This document shows positions 5,075 through 12,410 of a stretch of DNA of 14,686 nucleotides, one piece after another. Location of the stretch: NCBI GenBank assembly GCA_010672185.1, contig JAAHHL010000070.1:1-14686 (forward strand). The letters are read 5' to 3'. Positions within the stretch are counted from its first letter, which is position 1. Every line of letters begins with the position of its first letter. Source of the DNA: Caldora sp. SIO3E6. GTDB taxonomy: Bacteria > Cyanobacteriota > Cyanobacteriia > Cyanobacteriales > Coleofasciculaceae. The position numbers and the translations under genes are program-made. Under the pieces are notes generated by a model, which saw only the letters and a program-made list of their open reading frames with translations, made no database searches and was not told the origin of the DNA.

Positions 5075-8000
5075 TTAGAAGGAAGCGAAAGCAAACTGCA
5101 TCATAATTTCGTCGTACAAAGACCGTGTAATTGTCTTGACCCCCATCAACATAGACCTAAAAATGTGGCCTTTTTCTGAGCTCTCCTTTGAGATCCGCCT
5201 CAGCCGTTCAAGCTCAGTTTGAGAAATTTCTTGGTTTTTGTTAGTACATTGCCTTTCATCATCAGGCAAGCCAGTCCCCCCAGTGGGGTGTGACACAACG
5301 CCACTGGTTTTTAAGAAATTATCGGCTCGTTGTGTCACGGGCTCAAGCTCAGGCATAGCCTGAGTTACGGGTTGTGACACACCCCGATTTTCGACCACTT
5401 TTTTCCAGTCAAAAACTTTCTCGGAAATCTGGGAGTTTATCCGCTCTCCCACAGACTCAAGAATAGCTTGATGTAATGGCTTCAATTTATCGATGCAGTA
5501 CAACCGCACTACCTTGCCGTCAATTCTCTTTCGCTTACATTTTGTCTTGAGTTCAAGTTTTTTGAGAACTTTGCCTAGATACTGGCAAGGCGAGGTATCC
5601 TGTGCGCTGACACCGATATTCCGTTGACGTTTGGGGTCTTTGCCCTTTTTCCAGAATGAGAGCACCTCTGGGGATTCAGAGTGCCAGCTATTCTCCTTGT
5701 TGAGGAACCACCCAATACCCATAGAAAGCAGGGTGTGGACTTGGAGCCATTTACTCCGATAGGTGGCTAGGTGGATTTTCTTTTTGCAGTCAGGCTCGTT
5801 AGGGTCAGTAAAAAAGCTCAGTTTTTTGTGCCAGCGCTGCTGCTGTAATAACTTAGCCGCTTCTGGGTTCAGCAGCAGGAATTGAGATTCAATCCTATGT
5901 ATGAGATTTCGGTCTTTATTTTTGACGGTGTGGATAAACTCAGGGTCAAAAGCTGGCTTCTCAAAAACCACCTTGATGGGGTGTGACACAACACCACTGG
6001 TTTTAATAGAATTATCCGCCGGTTGTGTCACGGCCTCAAGCCCTTGCGTAGCCTGTTTTTCTGTTAGTGACACACCCTCGTTTTTGAGGTGGTTATCACA
6101 CTGTGAGTCTTCCGTATTATTGTCGGGGGGAGGGGGCGGGCTATTTGACTCGAATAGCGCCTGCTCTTGTACTGCTAACTGCTGCACTTCATTGACCTTT
6201 TCAGTAAACCCTTCTTCATTGGAAGTGACCCCATCAATCTCAACAATCTTGTGGTTCTCCACTATCTTAGATACCTCCGATGGGGAAACCTTCTTTTCTG
6301 CCTGAATTATTTTGTCCTCGAATCCTGGGAGCCTCGATAGTAGTCGGGTTTTGACAATTTGGCGGCGTTCATATTGAGTTTTGTTCAGCTTAGAGGCTAA
6401 TTTATCCGCTTCCGAAGAACTGATGCTCTCTACTTTGTGGGTAGCCTCTGATTCAGCTAGCTGAATTTCCCCTTGCTGCTCTCTTAAATCTTCGATATCA
6501 TCCTCCCTACCTCTGACAACGGTGACATCCCATCCGCTATCCCTGAGGGCATACTCAAGGCAAAGTCTGGGGTGTTTTCGCTCAAAGTTATCTTTGGCAA
6601 TAATCCGGCATTCATATTCATAATGTGGGTCTACCGATTTTTCAACTAATTCAATTGCCAAATCAAGCAGTTTGTTCTTTCTCTCATCTTCGCTAAGATC
6701 TGAAAGAGAAATAGAGGCACAATCCAAGGTGTATTCTTTGAAGGCTTGTTGCAGTTGACCCGATGTTAGATTTTGAAAACCTATTTTTGTGTGCAAGCTG
6801 GAATGATTTTGACAGTAAACAAACCTGATTGTTTTCGGGTCACGATTACGCCCTAAAAATTGAACCTGAGTATCCGTTGCCACCACACCAAAGAAAAAAG
6901 CGAATTCGTATTTGAAAAAACTCGGCATTGTGGATTCTATGCTATCGAGAATTTCCGAAGCTTTTCTCAGATCGATGCTGACTCCCGACTCAGCGCTAGG
7001 AGAAAGTATTACTACGTCGATGCCATACTTGAGAATAAAAGCCTTGGGGTCACGCAAAAACTCTTTTCCTTCTTCAGTGTTTGAGGTTGTACTATCTAGT
7101 CGGAAAACCTTCCTTCCTTTCTCTGATAGCATCAAATCCCATGCTGAGCACTTGGCTTGAGAATCTGAACTGATGATGATAGGAATATCAGTGGGCAATT
7201 CCATCATAATTTTGTGGAGAAGAGAGTAGTCATCCGTTTTGGCGTCAAACTCAATCCACTCATCTACTTGAGCCGCTAATCCATTTTTAACATCAGTTTC
7301 TGTAGCCTGACGGTGGCGACTTGACCCATCATATAGATAAATCTTGCCTCGGTTACCAGTGTAGGTATTTTCCACCTTGGTAATTTTCCGCCCACTCAGT
7401 TTTGAGAAATATTCAACAGTGAAGTCTGTTAAGTTTGCGTCTGATAAAAAGAATGAATCCCCATCAGTGAGTGCATCGATTACCCTCTGTTTGACGGTTT
7501 CCCTGTAGAGACTGACAGCAGTATTGCTGTGGTGTAAGTGTCTAGCAACACTCTCAACCTCATCAAAGATGATTTTCTTGTCCTCAAAGTGGTGAGGGGA
7601 GAAGTAACCCCAGCTATCCACTGCTCCAGCAATCCTTGAGTGAGGGTCAGTCAGAAGTATCAGTTCATTGTTGGCTTTTAAATCGCTTTGGATTTGATTC
7701 CAATGCACACCATTGAGCTTGTGCCCATTTTCACAGAATTGCTCCAGCAGTACATTTCTGTAGCCTCCTATAGCAGCTCCATCATTAGGATTGGCTAGGT
7801 ACTTCTGGTTAGACCACCAGCTTTTACCAGTTCCCAGTCCAGATTTTCCCGCTAGTCCCTCCCCAGTTTTTGGGGGCTCCCAATCAAAAAACCGCTGATT
7901 AATAGTATGGTCTGGGGTGAACTTTCGTAGCTGTAACCATTCTTTCCCTGTTTCCTCTGAGAGCGCTGGGAAGTTTTCGAGTAACTCATCCTTAGCCCTT

Positions 8001-9562
8001 CGGATAACATGGAAGCCTGTGTTTGGCAATTCTGGAATTGGCTTTAGGTATTTCTTCCTTGAGTCATCCCCTTGTGCAAATTGATTTCCATCCTCTTCAG
8101 CTTTATTTTTCCTCCTAGCCTGCTTTTCCTTATAGGATAACTGCTCCCACTGCCAATAGGAGACTCTCTTTAGAATCGATTCATCTGATAAGGACGGTCG
8201 GGGGTTGCCTCTGTCAGCTTGCCGCCATAGAGTTTGGATCTCCCTATCTGGTAGGGGTGGATTACAACGGTGGCAATATTCCTCTAGGAGCTGATACCCA
8301 TTATTGGTATGTTTAATGCCTAATTCATCAAGCCTACGGGCTGTGGCTACGAGATTGACAGCAAGTTTAAAGCCTTGTGGGTTTCGACCCGTAGTTCCTT
8401 GGCTAACCCCGCTGCTAATCAATTCTTGGTCATCACGGGTTAGACAAATTTCTAGTGGAATGGTATCGCCACTGTAATGGAACTCTCTTGAGAGTGGATT
8501 TATCTGAGGTTTCGGGAACAGTTCCTCATCGGTCTTTGCCAGTAGTTTTCGTATTTTTTTACTACTGGCTTTGTCCTTAAGTAGTTTCCGAGCTTTCAAC
8601 CAGCGCTCATTGCTCAATCCGTGAGGGAAGTACCCAAGGGAATCTAATCGATGCTCAAATTCACTAGCAGAGTAGGTGTGGTCGGAGGTAAACTCAACGG
8701 TTACCTTTTTACTTCCTCGACTGACCCCAGCTAGTCGCATCTCCCGATTGAGATTTTGGATGGCAGGGTCAGAACGAAATAAAAGGATTAATTTACGCTG
8801 AAGCCTTTGCCAGTCAGATGGGGCAATGTCCTCTGTGAGAGTGTAATAGAAATGCAGAGACTTCCCGCCGCTGTAGATAACAATACTGGGGACTAGTCCG
8901 GTAGCCCTGGCTAACCACTGTAGTTTCCTCCACTGGTGGCGAATTGATTGCCCATCGGACTCCCCAAAAATACAGTTAATCTTCTTGACATCACTGGCGC
9001 GAGTACCGTTTGTGTGGTTGGGAATAACGTAGATTTGTTTGCCTTTCTTGGCAAGGAATTGGAATAGTCCTACCCCATCTGGGTGATATTTTTCCGACTC
9101 TCTCCAAACTTTGTTGCCATCTGGATACCGGAGAGGTTTACCATCCTCAAATGGATTGAGGCATTTAGTGGCTTGCAGTCCCCAATCGGGAGTGACCTTA
9201 CATTTGTAGGGTTGGGTATTATTGATTTTTGCCCAAACCTCGTCACCAGGGAGGTAGCCTAATTTTTGTAACTGAATTTTGGTTGCTTCAGCTCCTGTGA
9301 TAGAGGGGTGTGACTTAGAATTATATTCTTGCCCCGTTTGTAGATGTAGGGAAAAGTTTTGGCTGTTTCCAGATGCTCCTGATAATCCCCTCCGTAATCT
9401 CTCTCCATCATTCGGGCGTATTCCCTGCGAAGTCGATTGAGTTGAGCCTCCTTCGATTTCTCCGATGTCTTTCCGAAACCTTTTGCCATAGCGCTTGTCC
9501 TTCCGATTTGAGTCAGTATGTGGAGTACCAAAGCCTTTAGTGTTGGGAGATGAAGCTCTCAT
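5075..9562 (-). CDS. Plasmid replication primase-helicase, CyRepA1-like
   Basis: The open frame is 1495 residues. About 97-285 resembles an archaeo-eukaryotic-type primase: LGYLPGDEVW start, acidic pair in GESDG (E201, D203), SGGKSLHFYY (231-240) and MRLAGVSR (275-282). About 398-452 looks like a primase C-terminal (PriCT) helical domain. A helicase follows: Walker A GKSGLGTGKS (572-581), Walker B IIFDEVE (664-670), SDANLTD (707-713), SPSAESGVSI (854-863) and QFLGRNRDP (901-909), in superfamily-2 style. This layout fits the cyanobacterial plasmid replication family CyRepA1. The C-terminal third is variable, contains PPPPP (1142-1146) and two repeated modules. Role: probable primer synthesis and unwinding at the plasmid origin. 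Odd: residues 1-90 are S/G/R/N-rich and overlap a better small ORF in another frame; the family domain seems to start near residue 95, where I see no ATG, GTG or TTG. Start uncertain. Confidence 0.85.
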   Translation of the reverse strand: MRASSPNTKGFGTPHTDSNRKDKRYGKRFRKDIGEIEGGSTQSTSQGIRPNDGERLRRGLSGASGNSQNFSLHLQTGQEYNSKSHPSITGAEATKIQLQKLGYLPGDEVWAKINNTQPYKCKVTPDWGLQATKCLNPFEDGKPLRYPDGNKVWRESEKYHPDGVGLFQFLAKKGKQIYVIPNHTNGTRASDVKKINCIFGESDGQSIRHQWRKLQWLARATGLVPSIVIYSGGKSLHFYYTLTEDIAPSDWQRLQRKLILLFRSDPAIQNLNREMRLAGVSRGSKKVTVEFTSDHTYSASEFEHRLDSLGYFPHGLSNERWLKARKLLKDKASSKKIRKLLAKTDEELFPKPQINPLSREFHYSGDTIPLEICLTRDDQELISSGVSQGTTGRNPQGFKLAVNLVATARRLDELGIKHTNNGYQLLEEYCHRCNPPLPDREIQTLWRQADRGNPRPSLSDESILKRVSYWQWEQLSYKEKQARRKNKAEEDGNQFAQGDDSRKKYLKPIPELPNTGFHVIRRAKDELLENFPALSEETGKEWLQLRKFTPDHTINQRFFDWEPPKTGEGLAGKSGLGTGKSWWSNQKYLANPNDGAAIGGYRNVLLEQFCENGHKLNGVHWNQIQSDLKANNELILLTDPHSRIAGAVDSWGYFSPHHFEDKKIIFDEVESVARHLHHSNTAVSLYRETVKQRVIDALTDGDSFFLSDANLTDFTVEYFSKLSGRKITKVENTYTGNRGKIYLYDGSSRHRQATETDVKNGLAAQVDEWIEFDAKTDDYSLLHKIMMELPTDIPIIISSDSQAKCSAWDLMLSEKGRKVFRLDSTTSNTEEGKEFLRDPKAFILKYGIDVVILSPSAESGVSIDLRKASEILDSIESTMPSFFKYEFAFFFGVVATDTQVQFLGRNRDPKTIRFVYCQNHSSLHTKIGFQNLTSGQLQQAFKEYTLDCASISLSDLSEDERKNKLLDLAIELVEKSVDPHYEYECRIIAKDNFERKHPRLCLEYALRDSGWDVTVVRGREDDIEDLREQQGEIQLAESEATHKVESISSSEADKLASKLNKTQYERRQIVKTRLLSRLPGFEDKIIQAEKKVSPSEVSKIVENHKIVEIDGVTSNEEGFTEKVNEVQQLAVQEQALFESNSPPPPPDNNTEDSQCDNHLKNEGVSLTEKQATQGLEAVTQPADNSIKTSGVVSHPIKVVFEKPAFDPEFIHTVKNKDRNLIHRIESQFLLLNPEAAKLLQQQRWHKKLSFFTDPNEPDCKKKIHLATYRSKWLQVHTLLSMGIGWFLNKENSWHSESPEVLSFWKKGKDPKRQRNIGVSAQDTSPCQYLGKVLKKLELKTKCKRKRIDGKVVRLYCIDKLKPLHQAILESVGERINSQISEKVFDWKKVVENRGVSQPVTQAMPELEPVTQRADNFLKTSGVVSHPTGGTGLPDDERQCTNKNQEISQTELERLRRISKESSEKGHIFRSMLMGVKTITRSLYDEIMMQFAFASF
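5285..5383. repeat. In-gene GTGACACAAC module, copy B
   Basis: Inverted arms GTGACACAAC (5290-5299) and GTTGTGTCAC (5329-5338) lie in a 56-bp block (5285-5340), with a third TGTGACAC at 5374. It encodes residues about 1394-1427 of the replication protein, including KTSGVVSHP. It matches copy A at 5978 at about 48 of 56 positions by hand count. Confidence 0.8.
5978..6076. repeat. In-gene GTGACACAAC module, copy A
   Basis: Inverted arms at 5983-5992 and 6022-6031 in a 56-bp block (5978-6033), with a third GTGACACA at 6067. It encodes residues about 1163-1196, with the same KTSGVVSHP. The offset to copy B is 693 bp, exactly 231 codons, so both are read in the same frame. Confidence 0.8.
9259..9489 (-). 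CDS. Small basic protein overlapping the replication gene start
   Basis: A 76-residue ORF in another frame from the replication gene, beginning MAKGFGKTSEKSKEAQLNRL. AAGGA lies 8 nt before its ATG, one of the best ribosome-binding sites in the operon. The sequence is protein-like: a K-rich start, an amphipathic helix (EAQLNRLRREYARMMERDYG) and an F/Y-containing tail, whereas the overlapping replication frame is low-complexity. MAKGFGK-type starts look familiar from small cyanobacterial proteins, but I do not know a function. It ends in TAG at 9261-9259 inside the codons where the primase domain begins, in the -1 relation to the replication frame. So it could be a separate translationally coupled gene, or the real N-terminus of the replication protein joined by a frameshift (programmed or an error). 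Confidence 0.55.
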   Translation of the reverse strand: MAKGFGKTSEKSKEAQLNRLRREYARMMERDYGGDYQEHLETAKTFPYIYKRGKNIILSHTPLSQELKQPKFSYKN

Positions 9563-9572
9563 GATTCACCCC

Positions 9573-9884
9573 CTACACCAAGCTAAGGATGAACAATTGG
9601 GTGTATTCACTCTTAAATCCCCAATTATCAATCATATTTAGGCAATCTGTCAGTCTTTTCGGCTTTTTAAGCCTCTTAAGCCGTTTTATCGGCAAAATAT
9701 TTCGATATCCGATGAATTTCTTGCAGTCTTGGCAGTGGATGGATTCTTGTCCTGGCTTCAACCCCGCGCCTGATTTGAAGCTGGTGCTACCGCAATGTGG
9801 GCATTTTGGGGCATTTTCGGGGATAATACTTGGATTATTGAGGTTTTTGCCTGATTTCGGTATAATTAGTGGAGAATTGTTCAT
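9573..9884 (-). CDS. Zinc-ribbon protein of the replication operon
   Basis: A 103-residue protein with a zinc ribbon: C28-x2-C31 (CPHCG) and C51-x2-C54 (CQDCK), 19 residues between the pairs. It is followed by GYRNI and a strongly basic stretch (KRLKRLKKPKRL, about 67-78) suited to nucleic-acid binding. It ends 10 bp before the ATG at 9562, so it is first gene of the replication operon. A zinc-ribbon partner next to a primase-helicase suggests a role in replication or its control; this is inference from context. The purine-rich AAGAGAGAGCAAG before its ATG is a modest ribosome-binding site. Confidence 0.75.
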   Translation of the reverse strand: MNNSPLIIPKSGKNLNNPSIIPENAPKCPHCGSTSFKSGAGLKPGQESIHCQDCKKFIGYRNILPIKRLKRLKKPKRLTDCLNMIDNWGFKSEYTQLFILSLV

Positions 9885-9963
9885 CTTGCTCTCTCTTGTT
9901 TTCTGAGAGCAACCTTTGTCTTTCTGCTGGATTCAATCTCTTGTCGTTGGTAGGGCTTGCACT

Positions 9964-10011
9964 AATCTGCCCATATGTGCCTATTTGTTCCCGATTGTTC
10001 CCAAATCTGCC
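9964..10011 (-). promoter_or_regulatory. Direct repeats upstream of the replication operon
   Basis: On the plus strand AATCTGCC occurs at 9964 and 10004 (40 bp apart) and TTGTTCCC at 9985 and 9995 (10 bp apart). They lie 80-130 bp before the operon's first ATG, a fitting place for an operator or iteron-like control of replication. The rest of the gene-free stretch 9885-10203 shows an AGCAG/CTGCT hairpin near 10101-10132 and the terminator at 10143. Confidence 0.5.
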
Positions 10012-10142
10012 ATCGACTGAGTATGAATTTGAGGGGAATTTCGGCTAAAGTGAAATTAGTGTTTTCTTGTGGCCTTTGATTGAAAGGCTGTTTCCCCTCG
10101 TGGAGCAGTAAAAGCAAAGCAAAGGCTGCTTTTTGTTTTCAT

Positions 10143-10164
10143 CTTTTAGCTTAGCTGCTAAAAG
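10143..10164 (-). terminator. Terminator of the 240-residue gene
   Basis: CTTTTAGC (10143-10150) pairs perfectly with GCTAAAAG (10157-10164) around a 6-nt loop, 39 bp past the stop at 10204. It is symmetric enough to act both ways. Confidence 0.6.
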
Positions 10165-10203
10165 CCTTAATGAGTGCGGTTTTTGGGATGTTATGTTTAA
10201 CTT

Positions 10204-10926
10204 TTAAGTTTTGTAAACTAGATTCCCTTTTATCCATGTAGCCCCTTGCCTTCTGTTTGCAGGATTGTAATCTTTCAATATTGCATTCTCTAGTTCTAGA
10301 CAGATTGCCTCGTACCGTTCCAAAGACATCTTTACGACACGCTTCCTTGAGGATCGGGTTACTGCCAAGGCAAAATCGTGTAAAGCCCAAAATTTTTGGA
10401 AATTGTGGCGAAGCTTCTTGACTTCACTGTCAAATTTACGAATTCGGTTTTTATCTTTGACTGAAAGGCTTTTACTTTTTTTCAGTTGCTCAATCTTAGA
10501 TGATTCCAGAGAGAAACGATATTGTTTCTGTGGCCTATATTCTGTGTAGGTCTGGCATTGCTCAAAAATGGCTAGAGATTCATTTTCAATGCAAGCTGCT
10601 ACGTATTCTCCTGGTGATGAAGGGATTTTAGCGTCTATTTCTTTCGCTAATTGTTTAATCTCAATCCACCCATCCCAGATTAGAGAGTACAAGTCAAGAT
10701 ATCGTTTTGTACCCAAAGTATAGATTTCGGATTGGTTCTGGATAGGGTTTTCTTTTCCTGAGAAGTACGCTTTCATAGATGTCCGCACATCTTGAAAGAT
10801 TAGGCGTACTACATTCCAGTGTCTCAATTGGTCTTCAGTTCTACATTTTTTCCGAAGGTGTACTAAAGGTATTCCTGATAGGGTTGAAAGAATAATGTCT
10901 TGGTCTTTTGGGGTGATTGATGTCAT
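10204..10926 (-). CDS. Hypothetical protein, 240 residues
   Basis: I do not recognise this protein. It is soluble, mostly helical and rich in K, R, E, Q and W. The central part (KRYLDLYSLIWDGWIEIKQL) and C-terminal half (KIEQLKKSKSLSVKDKNRIR, then HNFQKFWALHDFALAVTRSS) look like amphipathic helices; the end is basic. There is no signal peptide or membrane segment. The ATG at 10926 has AAGG 5 nt upstream. It follows the Uma2 gene by 36 bp on the same strand and may be co-transcribed, although a HIP1 octamer (10946) sits in the gap. A terminator follows at 10143. The basic character and the position before the replication operon would suit nucleic-acid binding, but that is a guess. Confidence 0.7.
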   Translation of the reverse strand: MTSITPKDQDIILSTLSGIPLVHLRKKCRTEDQLRHWNVVRLIFQDVRTSMKAYFSGKENPIQNQSEIYTLGTKRYLDLYSLIWDGWIEIKQLAKEIDAKIPSSPGEYVAACIENESLAIFEQCQTYTEYRPQKQYRFSLESSKIEQLKKSKSLSVKDKNRIRKFDSEVKKLRHNFQKFWALHDFALAVTRSSRKRVVKMSLERYEAICLELENAILKDYNPANRRQGATWIKGNLVYKT

Positions 10927-10962
10927 CGTTGCCTTCTTCGTTAGCGCGATCGCCTACCTTGC

Positions 10963-11556
10963 CTACTTTGCCTGCAAAACCTGAGCAGCAGTCAGTTTCA
11001 ATTCAGGAAAAATTCGAGAAACAATCCGCTGGCTACCAGTGAACTCAGTTGCCTGATACCTACCATTGACCAACACCAGTACAGTTACTAACCGTGCTTG
11101 TGGGTCAACAATCCAGTATTCCGGAATGCCGCGCTCCTGGTACTGATGTACTTTATCAGTGTAGTCCCTCTGGTAGTTCTCATCTTTTTGATTGCGGTAG
11201 GGACTAACCACCTCAACAACTAACTGTGGGGGAGCCATATCTAGAGTGATAGCCATTTTGCCCAACTTTGCCATCTGTTGTATGTGTTCTGGTCTGACAA
11301 CAGTTAAGTCAGGTTGGCGGTTGAGGGGCATTCTGGGGAATACAGGAACGGCTAGGTCTAATTTTTGAAGCTTTACTTGTCGCATAGTCACGAAAGTTTC
11401 AAGCTTACGTCCCAAATATTGAGCTATCCAGCTGTTTAATTCACTTTCTGAGGGCACTGGTCTTAGCTCCCCATCAAATAGTTCATAGCGGTTATCTGTG
11501 CCATCGTCATATTCGAGATATTGCTCGAAGGTCAGTTTTACTGGTGTGTGGGTCAT
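10963..11556 (-). CDS. Uma2 family (DUF820) putative endonuclease
   Basis: A 197-residue protein of the Uma2 family, very numerous in cyanobacteria and predicted to have a PD-(D/E)xK nuclease fold. Visible family marks are FEQYLEYDDGTDNRYELFDGE with E30, PD at 82-83 (QPDLTVV), E115 in LVVEVVSP, then DKVHQYQERGIPEYWIVDP (134-152) and a closing strand region. Length is normal (about 190). The ATG has GGAGG 9 nt upstream. It is the last of a leftward run after a ribbon-helix-helix gene and two small proteins; the 34-bp palindrome at 11583 lies just before it. Substrate and role are unknown for the family; many members are thought to be linked to mobile DNA. Catalytic activity is not proven. Confidence 0.9.
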   Translation of the reverse strand: MTHTPVKLTFEQYLEYDDGTDNRYELFDGELRPVPSESELNSWIAQYLGRKLETFVTMRQVKLQKLDLAVPVFPRMPLNRQPDLTVVRPEHIQQMAKLGKMAITLDMAPPQLVVEVVSPYRNQKDENYQRDYTDKVHQYQERGIPEYWIVDPQARLVTVLVLVNGRYQATEFTGSQRIVSRIFPELKLTAAQVLQAK

Positions 11557-11582
11557 TTACTTCCCTCCTCTATTTTTTGGAA

Positions 11583-11616
11583 CCAATTTAACTGCGTATA
11601 TACGCAGTTAAATTGG
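11583..11616. other. Perfect 34-bp palindrome before Uma2
   Basis: CCAATTTAACTGCGTAT (11583-11599) is followed directly by its exact reverse complement (11600-11616). It spans the stop of the upstream small gene and ends 27 bp before the Uma2 ATG. The core ACTGCGTA..TACGCAGT is shared with 1246-1263. As RNA it would be a long hairpin (attenuator or terminator); as DNA, an operator. Confidence 0.85.
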
Positions 11617-11868
11617 CTCATTCCCCTTTCCCTTCTCAGCCAACAGTCTCTCAACAATAGCCACAAGCTTTGCTGTAGTCTCAGCTTGGCTGGCAGCTGT
11701 CTCAGCTTGTTGTCGAGTGGTTAGCTTGATTTCAGCCATGTCAGCTCGGAACTCATTCATACTTTGTTCCATTGATAAGCGAAATTCAGTCAAACCCTCT
11801 GTGAGCCTACCCACTTGCTCAATCAATAGTTCAATCCGGTCTGATTCAAAGCTTGGTATTTGGGTCAT
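11608..11868 (-). CDS. Small coiled-coil protein
   Basis: An 86-residue protein with heptad-like hydrophobic spacing from about residue 11 to 75 (IELLIEQVGRLTEGLTEFRL, then MEQSMNEFRADMAEI, then AKLVAIVERLLAEK), predicted to be one long coiled coil. Such proteins are frequent beside Uma2 and restriction-like genes in cyanobacteria, function unknown. AGGAAG precedes its ATG. Its initiation region (AAGTAAATGACCCA) is nearly the same as that of Uma2, hinting at local duplication. It overlaps the previous ORF by 23 bp and its stop lies in the 34-bp palindrome. Confidence 0.65.
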   Translation of the reverse strand: MTQIPSFESDRIELLIEQVGRLTEGLTEFRLSMEQSMNEFRADMAEIKLTTRQQAETAASQAETTAKLVAIVERLLAEKGKGNEPI

Positions 11869-12058
11869 TTACTTTCTTCCTGTTCTTAACCTCGGTTAGT
11901 AGTTCCTTAACCCAGCTAGGGTGAGCTTCCATCCAGGAGAGCCAACGCTTGAACAGTTCCTCATGGCTTTTGGTTGCACTGTTACTTTGTTTGTTGATTC
12001 TGAGGTTTTTGTTTATGGAACTTACCCTCTTCCTTAGCTTGTCTAATTGCAACTTCAA
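11846..12058 (-). CDS. Hypothetical small protein, start unclear
   Basis: An open frame of 70 residues from TTG 12058, of which the first 26 codons overlap the ribbon-helix-helix gene in another frame. The part downstream of that gene (SHEELFKRWLSWMEAHPSWV, then a charged K/E/V tail) is protein-like, with several tryptophans. No good start with a ribosome-binding site is visible in the non-overlapping part, so it may be translationally coupled, or the remnant of a longer gene whose 5' end was replaced. It overlaps the next gene by 23 bp. No family recognised. Confidence 0.4.
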   Translation of the reverse strand: MKLQLDKLRKRVSSINKNLRINKQSNSATKSHEELFKRWLSWMEAHPSWVKELLTEVKNRKKVNDPNTKL

Positions 12059-12176
12059 TTAAGAAAGCTGCAAGATTAGCAGTCGGTCTACCCTCCGATT
12101 CTGCCCACCATTCCAAATCCTCAAAAATTGAGTCTGGCAAAGTAACGTAAACCCGTTTACTCACAATTGTTGACAC
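11982..12176 (-). CDS. Ribbon-helix-helix protein, CopG-like
   Basis: A 64-residue protein from GTG 12176, with AGGAG 10 nt upstream. SKRVYVTLPDSIFEDLEWWA is the strand plus first helix of a CopG/Arc-type DNA-binding fold, and RPTANLAAFLIEVAIRQAKE the turn and second helix; the end is K/Q-rich. Such proteins bind palindromes as dimers of dimers and act as plasmid copy-control repressors or antitoxins. It is first of the leftward run to Uma2 and so the likely regulator of that run; nearby palindromes (11583, 12305-12375) are candidate sites. No obvious toxin partner is adjacent, unless the next small ORF serves. Confidence 0.75.
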   Translation of the reverse strand: MSTIVSKRVYVTLPDSIFEDLEWWAESEGRPTANLAAFLIEVAIRQAKEEGKFHKQKPQNQQTK

Positions 12177-12259
12177 TCTTGATTATCTCCTCTATGTTAC
12201 ATTTTCGCTTCACATAACCAGCTATTTTTTACTTAGAGCTGCTTTTTTTGTGCTTACTG

Positions 12260-12288
12260 TTGCTAATTAGCTGCATATTAGTTACTAT
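12260..12288 (+). promoter_or_regulatory. Predicted promoter of the rightward operon
   Basis: TTGCTA (12260-12265) and TACTAT (12283-12288) are 17 bp apart, good sigma-70-type spacing and sequence. Transcription would start near 12295 and leave a 115-nt leader filled by the repeats at 12305-12395. Confidence 0.6.
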
Positions 12289-12304
12289 AGCATTGAGCAA
12301 GCAA

Positions 12305-12395
12305 ACGGCAATGCCGCCAAATCAAAACGGCACTACCGCGTCACTACCGCGTCAATGCCCCGGCACTATTGCCGGTACAGCAAAACGGCACAACC
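12305..12395 (+). promoter_or_regulatory. CGGCA / CACTACCGCGT repeats in the leader
   Basis: Palindrome CGGCAATGCCG (12306-12316), two tandem CACTACCGCGT (12331 and 12342), hairpin CCGGCA-CTAT-TGCCGG (12360-12375) and a further CGGCAC (about 12385). Related CTACCGC words continue into the first codons of the 12411 gene. Likely operator or leader structure. Confidence 0.6.
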
Positions 12396-12410
12396 TTAAG
12401 GAGATAAGAA

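Noticed and set aside
5901..6305. 134-residue ORF opposite the replication gene
   Set aside because: Antisense shadow of a long, well-supported coding frame.
9589..9906. 105-residue ORF opposite the zinc-ribbon gene
   Set aside because: The minus strand carries a clear zinc ribbon and operon spacing; the plus frame is its shadow.
10151..10390. 79-residue minus-strand ORF
   Set aside because: Overlaps the end of the 240-residue gene in another frame and runs through its terminator hairpin.
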